From the NCBI RefSeq assembly GCF_013283195.1, contig NZ_JABEKT010000002.1, positions 1,313,862 through 1,377,861 of the forward strand: 64,000 nt of DNA, written 5' to 3'. A program made the position numbers and the translations under genes. Below, piece after piece: positions 9,360 through 19,079 of the stretch (position 1 is its first letter; every line of letters begins with the position of its first letter). This DNA comes from Ensifer adhaerens (GTDB lineage Bacteria > Pseudomonadota > Alphaproteobacteria > Rhizobiales > Rhizobiaceae). A model generated the notes under the pieces. It was given only the letters and a program-made list of their open reading frames with translations. It was not told the DNA's origin and made no database searches.

Positions 9360-12300
9360 ATATTTCCGCCCCGTTTATCGGCCGGCCGCGGCTTGCAATG
9401 GTCATTGCGGTGATCATGCTAATCGCCGGTGCTGTCGCCCTCCTGCAGATACCTGTCGCACAGTTTCCGCAGATCACTCCGCCCGAAGTGCAGGTGACGG
9501 CGAGCTATCCGGGGGCAAATTCCAGCGTCATGACGGATAGCGTGGGTGCGCCGATCGAGGATCAGGTGAACGGCGTCGAAGATATGCTCTACATGTCTTC
9601 CTCCAGCACCAACAATGGTACCTACAGTCTGACGGTGACGTTCGCGCCAGGAACCGACCCGGCGATCGCGCAGGTCAACGTGCAGAACCGGGTCGCGATA
9701 GCGACGCCGCGGCTGCCTGCCGCTGTCACCCAGACGGGCGTTTCAGTGAGAAGCCGTTCGTCCAGTATGCTTATGGGGCTAGCGATCTATTCGCCGAAGG
9801 GCACGCGTGACAACGTCTTCATCAGCAATTACGCGACAGTCAATATCCGCGATGCCATCGCCCGCGTGCCAGGTGTCGGGGAGGCAGGCGTGTTCGGCCC
9901 AACCTACAGCATGCGGGTCTGGATGAACCCTGACCGCATGCAGGCTCTGGGCATCACGGCGTCGGATCTCGCCACTGCGATACGGGCGCAGAATGCACAG
10001 GCCTCCGCCGGCCAGATAGGCTCACCTCCCACGGCGTCGGGCCAGCAGCTGGAGCTGACAGTAACGGCGCTGGGGCGTCTTGCCGACGCGAATGCGTTTG
10101 GCAACGTGATCGTGCGCACGAACCGCGACGGCGCGATCGTGCGCCTCCGCGATGTCGCGCGCGTCGAACTCGGCGCACAATCCTATGACACCACGTCGAC
10201 GCTCAACGGCCTTCCCAGCGCCACGCTCGTCGTCTACCAGTCCGCCGACGCCAACGCACTTTCTGTCTCCGAGGCGGTCGTGAGCGAGCTTGAAGCTTTG
10301 TCGCGGCAGTTTCCAGACGACATCGCCTATACGGTCGTTTTCGATACGACTGCCTTCGTCAAGGAAACCATCCGCGAGATCTTCATAACGCTCGCGATTA
10401 CCTTTGCCCTCGTCGTCGCCGTGGTATTTGCCTTCCTCCAGGACTGGCGCGCAACGGTCATCCCGACCCTGACCATACCCGTTTCACTCATTGGGGGCTT
10501 CGCCGTCCTCTATGTTCTCGGTTACTCGGCCAACACGATCACCCTTTTCGCGGTCATCCTCGCCATCAGCCTTGTGGTCGATGACGCCATCATCGTCGTC
10601 GAAAATGTCCAGCGCATCATGGACCAGACCGGGGCCAACGTACGGGATGCCACCCTACGCACCATGGAGCAGGTAACGGGACCGATCGTCGCGACGACGC
10701 TGGTACTTGCCGCACTCTTCGTGCCGGTGGCCTTCCTTGCCGGCATCACCGGCGAGCTTTACCGCCAGTTCGCCGTCACGATCCTGATTACCATCGTCTT
10801 CTCGACGGTCAATGCGCTGACCCTCAGCCCGGCCTTGTGTGTGCTCATGCTTCGTCCAACGCCGAGACGGCGACTTGGACTGTTCGAGAAGCTGAACGCA
10901 GGCCTCGACGCTTCCCGGCGTTTTTACCTGAACCTGCTGCTCGCTTTCGCCCGACGGCTCGCCCTGGCGACGCTGGTCCTGGTCGCGGTCGCAGGGGGAA
11001 TCTACGGCCTCTACCGCATCATTCCGACTGGTTTCGTGCCCGCCGAGGACCAAGGCTACCTGTTCATGAACGTGCAGTTACCAAACGCAGCTTCCCTGGA
11101 GCGCACGGAACAGACAATGGCCGAGGTCAGCGCGCTCCTGCAGCGCACGCCCGGTATCGCCAATACGATCGGCATCGCGGGTGCGAGCATGGTCGGCGGT
11201 GGTGGTTCGAACTCCGGCATGATCATCTCGGCACTAAAGCCGTGGAGCGAGCGGGGACCGGATCAAAGCGTCTTCGCACTGATGGGCCGTTTACGGGCCG
11301 AACTTGCAACGATCTCGACCGCATCCGTCGTGCCCTTCAATCCGCCGGCTATTCCGGGGCTTGGCACAACGGGCGGCTTCGACTTCCGCCTTCAGGCGCG
11401 CGCCGGGCAGAGCCAGGAGGAGCTTGCCGAGGTCATGCGCAGTCTTATCATGCGCGCGAACCAGACGCCCGGCCTTGCCTCAGTGTTCAGCACATTCTCA
11501 GCCGACGTGCCGCAGGTCTACCTCGACATCGACCGGGAGCGGGCGGAGCTCTACAGCGTGTCCCCCGCCACGATTTTCAGTACGCTGCAGTCCCATCTCG
11601 GGTCGTCGTACGTAGACGATTTCAACATCCTTTCCCGGGTCTTCCAGATCCGCATTCAGAACGAGCCGGCCTTCCGCAGCCGGATAGAAGATATCCAGCG
11701 ACTGAGAGTACGCAGCGATACGGGCGACCTCGTGCCGTTGCAGGGCTTGCTTTCGATCTCCACCCACTACGGTCCGAATTCGGTGAACCGCTACAACCTC
11801 TTCCCCTCCGCCTCGATCAACGGCCAGGCCGGACCGGGCACCAGCACCGGTGAGGCGCTGAGCACCATGGAGGCGCTTGCGGCAAGCACACTGCCGACCG
11901 GCTTTGGATTTGAGTGGACCGGGCTGGCACTGCAGGAAAAACAATCGGGCAACCAGACGGTGATGATCCTTATTATGGGCATCGTCTTCACCTATCTCTT
12001 TCTCGTTGGCCAGTATGAGAGCTGGAGCATTCCGATAGCAGTGATGATGTCTGTCACAGTGGCCGTTCTTGGGGCCTTGGGAGCACTCTTGGTAGGCGGC
12101 ATCGATCTCAACATCTACGCTCAAATTGGCCTTCTCTTGCTCATAGGCCTTGCGGCCAAGAATGCCATCCTGATCGTGGAGTTCGCCAAGGATCGCCGGG
12201 AGGAGGGAATGAGCATTATAGATGCGGCTACCGAGGGGACGTCGCAGCGTTTTCGGCCGGTGCTGATGACCGCGATGGCGTCCGTTCTGGGCGTTGTACC

Positions 12301-12496
12301 GCTCGTCCTCGCCGCCGGGGCGGGCGCGGGCAGTCGACAGGCGATCGGCGCAACCGTGCTCGGCGGTCTGCTCGTGGGCACTGTCCTCGGATTGGTGATC
12401 ATCCCGATGCTTTATATTCTCGCACAGACGCTGCGCGAGGCAGTCAAACGCCGTCTGTTCGGTCCAGCCGGTGCCCAGGACGAGAGTAATGCCTGA
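9356..12496 (+). CDS. RND multidrug efflux pump, AcrB/HAE1 type
   Basis: A 1046-residue proton-driven inner-membrane pump of the hydrophobe/amphiphile efflux (HAE1) family, full length. Features: N-terminal transmembrane helix ([20 protein letters not shown]), a large periplasmic loop with [22 protein letters not shown]4 carrying the proton-relay aspartate pair in [13 protein letters not shown], a second periplasmic loop, and TM10 with the relay lysine in [15 protein letters not shown]. The C-terminus is [20 protein letters not shown]. Substrates cannot be told from sequence. The start overlaps the adaptor's stop by four bases. The 3' end faces a convergent BA14K gene. Confidence 0.93.
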   Translation: MNISAPFIGRPRLAMVIAVIMLIAGAVALLQIPVAQFPQITPPEVQVTASYPGANSSVMTDSVGAPIEDQVNGVEDMLYMSSSSTNNGTYSLTVTFAPGTDPAIAQVNVQNRVAIATPRLPAAVTQTGVSVRSRSSSMLMGLAIYSPKGTRDNVFISNYATVNIRDAIARVPGVGEAGVFGPTYSMRVWMNPDRMQALGITASDLATAIRAQNAQASAGQIGSPPTASGQQLELTVTALGRLADANAFGNVIVRTNRDGAIVRLRDVARVELGAQSYDTTSTLNGLPSATLVVYQSADANALSVSEAVVSELEALSRQFPDDIAYTVVFDTTAFVKETIREIFITLAITFALVVAVVFAFLQDWRATVIPTLTIPVSLIGGFAVLYVLGYSANTITLFAVILAISLVVDDAIIVVENVQRIMDQTGANVRDATLRTMEQVTGPIVATTLVLAALFVPVAFLAGITGELYRQFAVTILITIVFSTVNALTLSPALCVLMLRPTPRRRLGLFEKLNAGLDASRRFYLNLLLAFARRLALATLVLVAVAGGIYGLYRIIPTGFVPAEDQGYLFMNVQLPNAASLERTEQTMAEVSALLQRTPGIANTIGIAGASMVGGGGSNSGMIISALKPWSERGPDQSVFALMGRLRAELATISTASVVPFNPPAIPGLGTTGGFDFRLQARAGQSQEELAEVMRSLIMRANQTPGLASVFSTFSADVPQVYLDIDRERAELYSVSPATIFSTLQSHLGSSYVDDFNILSRVFQIRIQNEPAFRSRIEDIQRLRVRSDTGDLVPLQGLLSISTHYGPNSVNRYNLFPSASINGQAGPGTSTGEALSTMEALAASTLPTGFGFEWTGLALQEKQSGNQTVMILIMGIVFTYLFLVGQYESWSIPIAVMMSVTVAVLGALGALLVGGIDLNIYAQIGLLLLIGLAAKNAILIVEFAKDRREEGMSIIDAATEGTSQRFRPVLMTAMASVLGVVPLVLAAGAGAGSRQAIGATVLGGLLVGTVLGLVIIPMLYILAQTLREAVKRRLFGPAGAQDESNA

Positions 12497-12627
12497 AACC
12501 TAAACACTCGACCTGACACCGGAGAAACTGGAGGATCGTGGTGTCGTTCTTACGCGCACTTCGGTCCTGGTCGATGACGCCGGCGCCGGCGCCGGCGCCA
12601 GACGCCCTCGCGCCTCTCACCCCGCTG

Positions 12628-13092
12628 TCAATAGTACGGCGAGATGCATGCTTGTCGGGGGCCGTGATAGGGCTGGAACGTGTTGTCGAAGGCCCTGTAG
12701 GAGCGATATCGTGCGTAGCACCAGCGCGTGTGTGTGCCGCCGCCATAATAGACTTGACGGGAATAGCGTGGCGCATAATAGCGCGGCCGATAATAGGTCC
12801 GCCCGTAGTAGTCGGGTTCGTAGTAGCTCGGGCCGTAATACCGGGGTTGCGCCAATAGGCCGCCGATAACGGCGCCAGCGGCAAGCCCCCCTAACGCCCA
12901 GGCCCAGTCGTCGCCACCGTGATGATGACCATTGTAGTAGCCACCGTGATAACCGCCATATCGGCGGTATTGAACCGGTTGAGCTTGCGGCGCTTCAATC
13001 TTCGGCGCAGAAAGAACGGGAAATGCCCTGGCTGGCGCAGCGCATGTCAGCCCAGTGACAAGCGACAGAGCAACGATTGCAAACCTTTGCAT
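12628..13092 (-). CDS. BA14K family secreted protein
   Basis: A 154-residue exported protein of the BA14K type, first described as an immunoreactive, lectin-like Brucella protein and common in Rhizobiales. It has a Sec signal ([20 protein letters not shown]), a Tyr/Gly/His-rich middle, a hydrophobic segment ([20 protein letters not shown]), and the diagnostic C-terminal motif [20 protein letters not shown] ending CISPYY. I chose the ATG at 13092 because an AGGAAAGG ribosome site precedes it; an upstream ATG at 13122 lacks one. It is one of two intact BA14K genes here; the motif recurs at the end of a penicillin-binding protein. Confidence 0.85.
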   Translation of the reverse strand: MQRFAIVALSLVTGLTCAAPARAFPVLSAPKIEAPQAQPVQYRRYGGYHGGYYNGHHHGGDDWAWALGGLAAGAVIGGLLAQPRYYGPSYYEPDYYGRTYYRPRYYAPRYSRQVYYGGGTHTRWCYARYRSYRAFDNTFQPYHGPRQACISPYY

Positions 13093-14022
13093 TGTCTTCA
13101 CCTTTCCTCTGTAGCGCTGCAAGTCGAACTCGGCACGCTAGAAACACTGCAGCCCTTTCGATAGCCTCATAATTGTACTCCAAAACCGATTGGAGTTGAG
13201 AATTTATGCATCGGCGAAAACCACCCATTGCGCTTGCCTGTCGACGGCTGCGCACACGCTTTTGCGCGCGCCGTGCCCAGCCCACGGTTTTCGTCATCGC
13301 CGTAGCCGGCGGGCGCTACAAGCTGCGGCGCAGGTTTCCATCCGATGCATTTGAGCGGGAGATGCTCAGGTCGCGCATCGCCGGGATTGGCGTCGATCCA
13401 AGAGACTAGAGAGGCAACAGCATAAACATAAATGAGTGCGTTTGAGTGCTTCAGCGATCCGCTGAACGGATATTTTGCCGGGGGGATAGCCACCTCCCAT
13501 TAAACGAAGTTCGTCTAGGCTCCCTTCGGGCGGCAGCCCCACCCCGCCCCCCGCTTAACACCGCTGAGGGCTAATCGTGTCGCGGGATGAAGCGGGTGGC
13601 CACTTCCAACATTGTACGTCTTGAAACACCTCAGCGAGGCGATGCCGGTCTTGCTCTTATCTGCGACCTGCGAACACACGTGGGGCACTTTTGCGGAGGG
13701 CCTGATCCGGACGTCAGAGCTATGGGAAGGTCACAATCGTCCCAGTCGACCCGTTATGCGATCTCGTAGCAGCCGGGCTCAAGGTTGGTGCACGGCATCG
13801 CGCGGAGCTTCAACCCCGGCTCCATCGGAGTTTGGCTTGGCCGTGGCTCACCGTGCCGAACGATGCGACCAGCCCGCATAAAGACTTTCTTGCCTGTCAT
13901 CGCTCACGTTCTCGCTCGATCACCCAGTATTTGCCGGCGCCCTTCTGCTCGGTCTTCTCGAGGATCATGTCGATGATCGTCCCACACACCCCAAGCCTAC
14001 AATCTCGCGCCGGCTGGGGTCT
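13093..14022. other. Gene-poor stretch, about 930 bases
   Basis: No intact gene is convincing. The only coding-like trace is on the minus strand at about 13906-13980, reading IIDMILEKTEQKGAGKYWVI. This resembles the conserved active-site region of 6-phosphogluconate dehydrogenase (QKGTGKW) and may be a gnd relic. The rest holds the promoter of the BA14K gene and the region downstream of the ABC operon; no clear terminator was found. Confidence 0.4.
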
Positions 14023-14766
14023 TCAGTGCTTCAAGATTTGACCGAGGAAAAGCTTCGTCCGCTCGTGCCTGGGATTGGAGAAAAACTCGTCCGGCTTTGC
14101 TTCTTCAACAATCTGCCCGGCGTTCATGAATATCACACGATCAGCGACCGCCCGTGCGAACCCCATCTCGTGGGTGACGCAGACCATGGTCATCCCGTCC
14201 TTGGCGAGACCGGTCATGGTTTCGAGCACTTCCGACACCATTTCAGGGTCAAGGGCCGAGGTGGGCTCGTCGAACAACATCACTGCCGGCTGCATGCAGA
14301 GTGAGCGGGCAATCGCCACGCGTTGCTGCTGACCGCCCGAGAGCTGGACCGGGAACTTGTTTGCCTGTTCAGGAATACGAACCCGGTCAAGGTACTTCAG
14401 TGCCCGTGCCCGCGCCTCTGCCTCCGGCACGCCACTGATCCACATCGGCCCAACCATGCAGTTCATCAGCACTGTCATGTGCGGAAACAGATTGAAATGC
14501 TGGAACACCATGCCGACATTGCGCCGCACGTCCGAAATATTGCGCATCTTGGCATGCAGGTGGATACCGTCGACGACGATATCGCCTTCCTGATGCGCCT
14601 CCAGCCTATTGAAGCAGCGGATCAACGTCGATTTTCCGGATCCGGACGGGCCGCAAATTACGATGCGCTCGCCCTTGCGGACCGTCAGGTTGATATCGGT
14701 CAGCACTTGAAAGGCACCGTACCATTTGGAAACGTTCCTGACTTCGATGATGGTTTCAACACTCAT
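14023..14766 (-). CDS. Polar amino-acid-type ABC transporter, ATP-binding subunit
   Basis: A 247-residue ATPase of the GlnQ/HisP family that powers uptake of polar amino acids or related compounds. Walker [10 protein letters not shown] near residue 39, the Q-loop in VFQHFNLFP, signature [15 protein letters not shown], Walker [13 protein letters not shown] and the switch His in CVTHEMGF are all intact. The ATG (14764-14766) overlaps the permease's TGA, so the two are translationally coupled. It is the last gene of the eight-gene minus-strand run starting at 21582. Its substrate is presumably the compound degraded by the oxidative enzymes upstream. Confidence 0.92.
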   Translation of the reverse strand: MSVETIIEVRNVSKWYGAFQVLTDINLTVRKGERIVICGPSGSGKSTLIRCFNRLEAHQEGDIVVDGIHLHAKMRNISDVRRNVGMVFQHFNLFPHMTVLMNCMVGPMWISGVPEAEARARALKYLDRVRIPEQANKFPVQLSGGQQQRVAIARSLCMQPAVMLFDEPTSALDPEMVSEVLETMTGLAKDGMTMVCVTHEMGFARAVADRVIFMNAGQIVEEAKPDEFFSNPRHERTKLFLGQILKH

Positions 14767-15737
14767 CTGACCTTGCTCCTGGCATAGTGGCGTTCGATGC
14801 GGGACTGGATGAGCTCAAGGCAGATGGACATGATCCAGTAGAGCATGGCGGCTGAGATCAGCATTTCCATGTGCTGGAAGGTTTTCTGGCCAAGCGTGCG
14901 GGCAAGAAACATCAGTTCCCAGACGCCAATCACCGAGACGAGCGAGCTGTCTTTCAGCATCGAGATGAACTGGTTTCCGGTTGGGGGAATAATGACCGGC
15001 AACGCCTGCGGAAGGATGATCTTGCGCATGGTCAGCCCGAAGCCGAAGCCGATCGACCTTGAGGCCTCCCACTGGCCGCGGTCGATGCTCTGTATGCCTG
15101 AGCGGAAGATCTCGGTCATGTAAGCGCCGTAGCAGAGCGAAAGCGCCAGGATACCGGCCGGAACGGCATCGATGATGATGCCGAGCTGAGGCAGACCCAG
15201 ATAGATCAGATAGACCTGCATCAGGAGCGGCAGTCCTCGAAAGAACGATGTGTAGAAGCTTGCGATCGCATAGGCAAAACCGTTGGTCGACAACTTGGCC
15301 ACCGCGCCAAGGATTGCGATGAGCGAGGCGATAGCGATCGAGATCGCCGACACATAGACGGTCGTCACGAGACCCTGGGCGATCAGAAAAGGCAGCTTTT
15401 GTTCGATGAACGGCAGGCTCAAGTGAAACGTCTGGAAGAAGGCGAGAAATAACGCGAGAAGCTCGAGCCATACAATGGCGATCTGGACCCTGAGGCTGGC
15501 AAAGCCGATCAGAACGATGTTGAGGCTGAAGAGCGCTGCGATCACGAGGGCGATGGCGAAACGGCCGTAGAAACCGCTCTGCAAAGGTTCGCCTATCACC
15601 GGGCGCATGAGTTCTCCCATTGTCGTCCCGGTCAGATTGAAGGCGGTGAAGACGATCAGGGCGGCGGCGAACACCGTCGCTACGAACCGCGGGTTGTGGA
15701 CGAGTATTTCGGACTCGACTGTATCCGGATAAAGCAT
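14763..15737 (-). CDS. Polar amino-acid-type ABC transporter permease
   Basis: A 324-residue inner-membrane permease of the His/Glu/Gln/Arg/opine (HisM) family. The C-terminal permease core shows [20 protein letters not shown], the EAA-loop signature [20 protein letters not shown] and PALPVIIPP-like [14 protein letters not shown]. About 100 extra N-terminal residues carry two more hydrophobic segments, as in longer members. The ATG at 15737 follows an AGAGGGAC ribosome site; an upstream in-frame ATG at 15830 would lie inside the binding-protein gene. A hairpin separates it from that gene. Confidence 0.9.
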   Translation of the reverse strand: MLYPDTVESEILVHNPRFVATVFAAALIVFTAFNLTGTTMGELMRPVIGEPLQSGFYGRFAIALVIAALFSLNIVLIGFASLRVQIAIVWLELLALFLAFFQTFHLSLPFIEQKLPFLIAQGLVTTVYVSAISIAIASLIAILGAVAKLSTNGFAYAIASFYTSFFRGLPLLMQVYLIYLGLPQLGIIIDAVPAGILALSLCYGAYMTEIFRSGIQSIDRGQWEASRSIGFGFGLTMRKIILPQALPVIIPPTGNQFISMLKDSSLVSVIGVWELMFLARTLGQKTFQHMEMLISAAMLYWIMSICLELIQSRIERHYARSKVR

Positions 15738-15758
15738 CTTAGTCCCTCTGAACAAAAA

Positions 15759-15782
15759 GGCGCTCCGGACGACCGGAGCGCC
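15759..15782 (-). terminator. Intercistronic hairpin between binding protein and permease
   Basis: GGCGCTCCGG, loop of four, CCGGAGCGCC: a perfect 10-base stem, followed on the minus strand by TTTTTG. It lies 14 bases after the binding-protein stop and before the permease start. Such partial terminators or mRNA-stabilising hairpins commonly keep binding-protein expression above that of the membrane components. Confidence 0.75.
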
Positions 15783-15796
15783 AAACGTGGGAAGGG

Positions 15797-16630
15797 TTAC
15801 TTCGCGACGGTGTAGTCGACGCCGTACCACTTCTCGGACAGCTTGCTCAGCGTGCCGTCGCTCTGCATCGCCTTGATCGCTTCGGCGATCTTGTCGTTCA
15901 GTTCCTTGTCGCCGTGCTCGATGGCAACGGCGAGCGGCTCATAGAAGACGGGAGCGCCGATCTGCTTGATCGGATAGCCTGCCTTGATGGCGTCGCGAAT
16001 GCTCGGCAGAGACGACACCACCGCGTCGAGGCGAACGCCGTCACCAAGGCGCAGGTCGTCGAAGGCCGTTGACGAGTTGGCGTAGGATTTCACTTCCGTC
16101 GGCTTGAACACGTATTCGAAAGCCGGCGCACCGGCGGCATCGAGCGTCAGCTCTTGCTTGGCGTAGGCCTCGAAGGTGGACGTCGCTGTCGTTCCGACGA
16201 CCTTGCCGTCCAGATCGATCAGCGTCACTGCAACGCTATCCTTGTGAACCGCGACCGCAGCCGGCGTGTAATAGTAGACGGCGGGGAAGTCGAAGATCTT
16301 GGCCCGTTCCTTGGTTGGCGTCATCGAGCCAATGTGCATGTCCCAGCGGCCCTGCCAGTTGCCGGCTGTGATGATGTCCCAGCCCGGGGTGACGAATTCG
16401 ACGCCGACACCCAGTCGCTTTGCGACTTCCTTGGCGACATCGACGTCGAAGCCGTCCATCTCGTTCTTGTCGTTCATAAAGGACTGCGGCGCCCAGCTGG
16501 CGTCGGTCGCAACCTTCAGGGTTTTTGCGTCGAGCACGCGGTCGAGTACGGCACCTGCATGGGCCGGAAGAGCCGCGAGCGAAATGGCAAGCGAGGCCGC
16601 CGCCGCAGTCAGTTTGGTGAAAGTGTTCAT
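15797..16630 (-). CDS. ABC transporter substrate-binding protein, family 3
   Basis: A 277-residue periplasmic binding protein of the polar amino-acid type (SBP_bac_3). It has a Sec signal peptide ending near LPAHAGA, the typical opening LKVATDASWAPQSF, the family phrase MDGFDVDVAKEVAKRLGV, then GRWDMHIGSMTPTKERAKIF, and the C-terminal DGTLSKLSEKWYG. The ATG at 16630 is preceded by GGGA in GGGAACGACAGC. Family membership suggests an amino acid, a modified amino acid or a small cationic/zwitterionic molecule as ligand. It follows the catabolic genes by about 145 bases, so it may also have its own promoter. Confidence 0.92.
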   Translation of the reverse strand: MNTFTKLTAAAASLAISLAALPAHAGAVLDRVLDAKTLKVATDASWAPQSFMNDKNEMDGFDVDVAKEVAKRLGVGVEFVTPGWDIITAGNWQGRWDMHIGSMTPTKERAKIFDFPAVYYYTPAAVAVHKDSVAVTLIDLDGKVVGTTATSTFEAYAKQELTLDAAGAPAFEYVFKPTEVKSYANSSTAFDDLRLGDGVRLDAVVSSLPSIRDAIKAGYPIKQIGAPVFYEPLAVAIEHGDKELNDKIAEAIKAMQSDGTLSKLSEKWYGVDYTVAK

Positions 16631-16774
16631 GCTGTCGTTCCCTCTTTTGTCGTTCTGGGTTTTTCCGGCAGGGTCCTCTTCCTGCCATCGGGTTGATCTT
16701 GAGTTCTCAAGGCCCCTCCGTCTTCCGGCGATATGAGGCAGCGCGGAGCCGCCCCTTCCTAGAAACAGTGGAAG

Positions 16775-17164
16775 TCAGCACTCGCCTTTCTGGTCCATCT
16801 CGTCACGGACACTGCGTGCGACCCTGAAGGCCTCGACGCCCGCGGGAATGCCGCAATAGATCGCGATCTGGACGAGCGCCGCGCGAAGCTCTTCGTCGGT
16901 CAGGCCGTTGCGGATCGCCCCGCGGAAATGGATGCCGAATTCATGCATGCGGTTGAGCGCGGCGAGCATTCCAAGGTTGAGCAGGCTTCGGCTCTTCAGA
17001 TCGAGCCTCTCGTCCGTCCAGGCGGTGCCCCAGCAATACTCGTTCAGCAGATCCTGGAAGGGGCGCGAGAAAGCATCGCTGTTTTTGATCGCCCGATCGA
17101 CGTAGTCGTCACCGAGCACCTTGCGCCGGATGGTTTCTCCCCTTCTCTGCAGCGCCTCATCCAT
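16775..17164 (-). CDS. Carboxymuconolactone decarboxylase family protein
   Basis: A 129-residue AhpD-like/CMD-family protein. The arrangement AIKNSDAFSRPFQDLLNEYC, WGTAWTDERLDLKSRSLLNL and HFRGAIRNGLTDEELRAALV closely resembles 4-carboxymuconolactone decarboxylase (PcaC). The start overlaps the preceding alpha/beta hydrolase gene by 8 bases. PcaC and an enol-lactone hydrolase are adjacent steps of the protocatechuate pathway, and the order here recalls that pair. However, no protocatechuate dioxygenase or cycloisomerase genes are nearby, so a related decarboxylation in another pathway is equally likely. Confidence 0.82.
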   Translation of the reverse strand: MDEALQRRGETIRRKVLGDDYVDRAIKNSDAFSRPFQDLLNEYCWGTAWTDERLDLKSRSLLNLGMLAALNRMHEFGIHFRGAIRNGLTDEELRAALVQIAIYCGIPAGVEAFRVARSVRDEMDQKGEC

Positions 17165-17966
17165 TGACCGTCACTCCCTGGCTCAGAAATTCACCCATCA
17201 GATCCGCTATGACGTGGGGCGCTTCGATCAGGATCGAATGCCGCAAGCCTGGCAGGATCCGAAGCTCGGACCTGGGAATGCGCTCGTGCATGTAACTGGC
17301 CATGCGCGGATTGGAGCCGGCATCGTCCTCGCCGGTGGCGATCAGCGTCGGGCACCGGATCTGGTCGAGAAATCCGCCGAAATCCGTCTCTGCCAGCACC
17401 CGGTAAGCAGAGGCATAGCAATCCGGATCGTTTTGGGCGTCGCGCGACCTGAGCCTAGCGATGACCTCGGGGTTTCGCTCCTGGAAGCCCTCCGTCAGCC
17501 AGCGCGACAGCGATGCATTGTGGTGATCCGCAGGGGTCCCGGCTCTGAGCGCTGCAAGGCGCTCAAGAACGCGCTCGCGCTCGAACGGCGTGCGACCGGC
17601 GACGGTCGACAGAAGAACCAGGCGGCGCAGTCGCTGAAGGTGGGTCAGAGCCAGGCGCTGGGCAATCAGGCCACCCAGCGAGAAGCCGGCGAGATTGAAG
17701 GTGGGAAAGCCCGCCCGGTCGGCAAGCGTCAACGTCTCGTTGACGAAGTCGTCGATCTCGTATCGCCCGGTCACCCGGCTTGATTGGCCGTGGCCGCGCA
17801 GATCGAAGGTCAGGATCGTGAACCGATCCTTCAGCCGCTCGACCACGCCCGACCACGCCTCCAGATAGGATCCGACGCCGTGAATGCAGACAAGCGGCTC
17901 GCCGTCCCCGTCGATGCGGTAGTTGAGCGTTACCTCGCCGATCGTATGACGCTGCATCCCTGCCAT
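17157..17966 (-). CDS. Alpha/beta hydrolase (enol-lactonase-like)
   Basis: A 269-residue alpha/beta-hydrolase fold enzyme resembling 3-oxoadipate enol-lactonases and RutD-type hydrolases. The oxyanion-hole motif is VCIHGVGSYLEAW, the nucleophile Ser lies in LAGFSLGGLIAQ, the acid is likely in IATGEDDAGSNP, and the catalytic His in LPGLRHSILIEAP. The start ATG at 17966 is two bases after the stop of the monooxygenase gene, and the 3' end overlaps the CMD gene. It probably hydrolyses a lactone, ester or amide formed by the flavin monooxygenase, or clears a toxic intermediate; this is inferred from operon position. Confidence 0.85.
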   Translation of the reverse strand: MAGMQRHTIGEVTLNYRIDGDGEPLVCIHGVGSYLEAWSGVVERLKDRFTILTFDLRGHGQSSRVTGRYEIDDFVNETLTLADRAGFPTFNLAGFSLGGLIAQRLALTHLQRLRRLVLLSTVAGRTPFERERVLERLAALRAGTPADHHNASLSRWLTEGFQERNPEVIARLRSRDAQNDPDCYASAYRVLAETDFGGFLDQIRCPTLIATGEDDAGSNPRMASYMHERIPRSELRILPGLRHSILIEAPHVIADLMGEFLSQGVTVNG

Positions 17967-17968
17967 CG

Positions 17969-19045
17969 TCAGCGTCCCACCGCGACGCGCTTCTGCTCAT
18001 TTTCGCGGGCTGCGAAGAAGGGCATGATTTCGGTGATGAACAGCTCAAGCGTGCGCTTCTGCAATTCGAAGGGCAGGTTGAAGGTCAGGCCGAGGCAATA
18101 TTGATCGACGCCGGCGGCCTCGTAGGCGAGCAGCTTCTCGATCGCCTCGTCCGGAGTCCCGAACATCAGGTTCTTGCGGATATTTTCCGGATTGTAGTTA
18201 TCCTTGCCCTTGACCGCTTCGTAAGGCACGGCTTCGGGGAACCCGTTGTGTACCGCGCCAATGTTCTGCATCAGGTTTTCGAAGGCGCGGCCGTAGTCCA
18301 TGCTGCGCTTGACGGCGAGTTCCCAACCATCCGGCCTGTCGTAGACGCAGGTCCGGCGCTGCATCATGAAGCGCGGCCGCGGCACTTCCGGGTGGTCAGC
18401 GACCGCCTTGCGGAACTTGTCGGACAGTACCTGAATTTCTGCGGCTGGCGCAGAGAGCGGCGTTGACAGGATGCTGGCGCCGTTGGCGACCGCCCAGTCG
18501 AAGGTTCCAGGATCGCGCGCCGCCACCCAGATTGGCGGATGGGGTTGCTGCAGGGGTTTTGGCACCGCCGCAGTGACCGGAAAATTCCAGTATTGCCCCT
18601 CATGCGCATAGTCGCCGGACCAGAGCTTTTTAACCGCCGGCACGATCTCCTTCATGTAGGCGACGCCTTCCTGCTGCGGCATGCCTCCTGCCATGCGGTC
18701 GAACTCGTATTGGTAGGAACCGCGCGCGATACCGAACTCCAGGCGACCATTGGTCAGGTGGTCGCAAAGCGCCGACTCGCCTGCGAGCCGGATCGGGTTC
18801 CAGTAGGGTGCCACCAGCGTGGATGTGCCCAACCGGATGCGATCGGTGTGCTGGGCAAGCCAGACCAGCGTCTGGAACGGGTTCGGCGAGATCGTGCATT
18901 CAAGCGTATGGTGTTCAGCCGTCCAGAGGGCCTCGAAACCACCTTCGTCGGCAATTCGCGCGAGCTGAAGCAGGTTGCTTTTCACCCGCTCCATCGGCAC
19001 GTCCGGTGAGAAGCGTTCCATCGTGAGGGAGACTGCGAACTTCAT
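17969..19045 (-). CDS. LLM-class flavin-dependent monooxygenase
   Basis: A 358-residue luciferase-like (TIM-barrel) flavin monooxygenase. Family features: ARIADEGGFEALWTAEHHT, LVWLAQHTDRIRLGTSTLVA, GRLEFGIARGSYQYEFDRMA and HPPIWVAARDPGTF. Such enzymes use reduced FMN and oxygen delivered with a separate flavin reductase, and one is encoded two genes upstream (20596-21582). It is probably the key oxidising enzyme of the operon. The substrate is unknown; the amino-acid-type importer suggests a small polar compound. The gap to the aldehyde dehydrogenase gene is about 34 bases. Confidence 0.9.
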   Translation of the reverse strand: MKFAVSLTMERFSPDVPMERVKSNLLQLARIADEGGFEALWTAEHHTLECTISPNPFQTLVWLAQHTDRIRLGTSTLVAPYWNPIRLAGESALCDHLTNGRLEFGIARGSYQYEFDRMAGGMPQQEGVAYMKEIVPAVKKLWSGDYAHEGQYWNFPVTAAVPKPLQQPHPPIWVAARDPGTFDWAVANGASILSTPLSAPAAEIQVLSDKFRKAVADHPEVPRPRFMMQRRTCVYDRPDGWELAVKRSMDYGRAFENLMQNIGAVHNGFPEAVPYEAVKGKDNYNPENIRKNLMFGTPDEAIEKLLAYEAAGVDQYCLGLTFNLPFELQKRTLELFITEIMPFFAARENEQKRVAVGR

Positions 19046-19079
19046 GGTTTCTGCCTTTCCTGTGCCCGTGCTTCTGCTG

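Noticed and set aside
12577-12600. Tandem GCCGGC/GGCGCC repeat (four units) after the RND pump gene
   Set aside because: Short, lies between convergent genes, and is expected by chance more often in GC-rich DNA; no functional context.
13906-13980. Minus-strand trace resembling the active-site region of 6-phosphogluconate dehydrogenase
   Set aside because: Only about 25 codons, no flanking similarity; kept as a note in the stretch description rather than as a gene.
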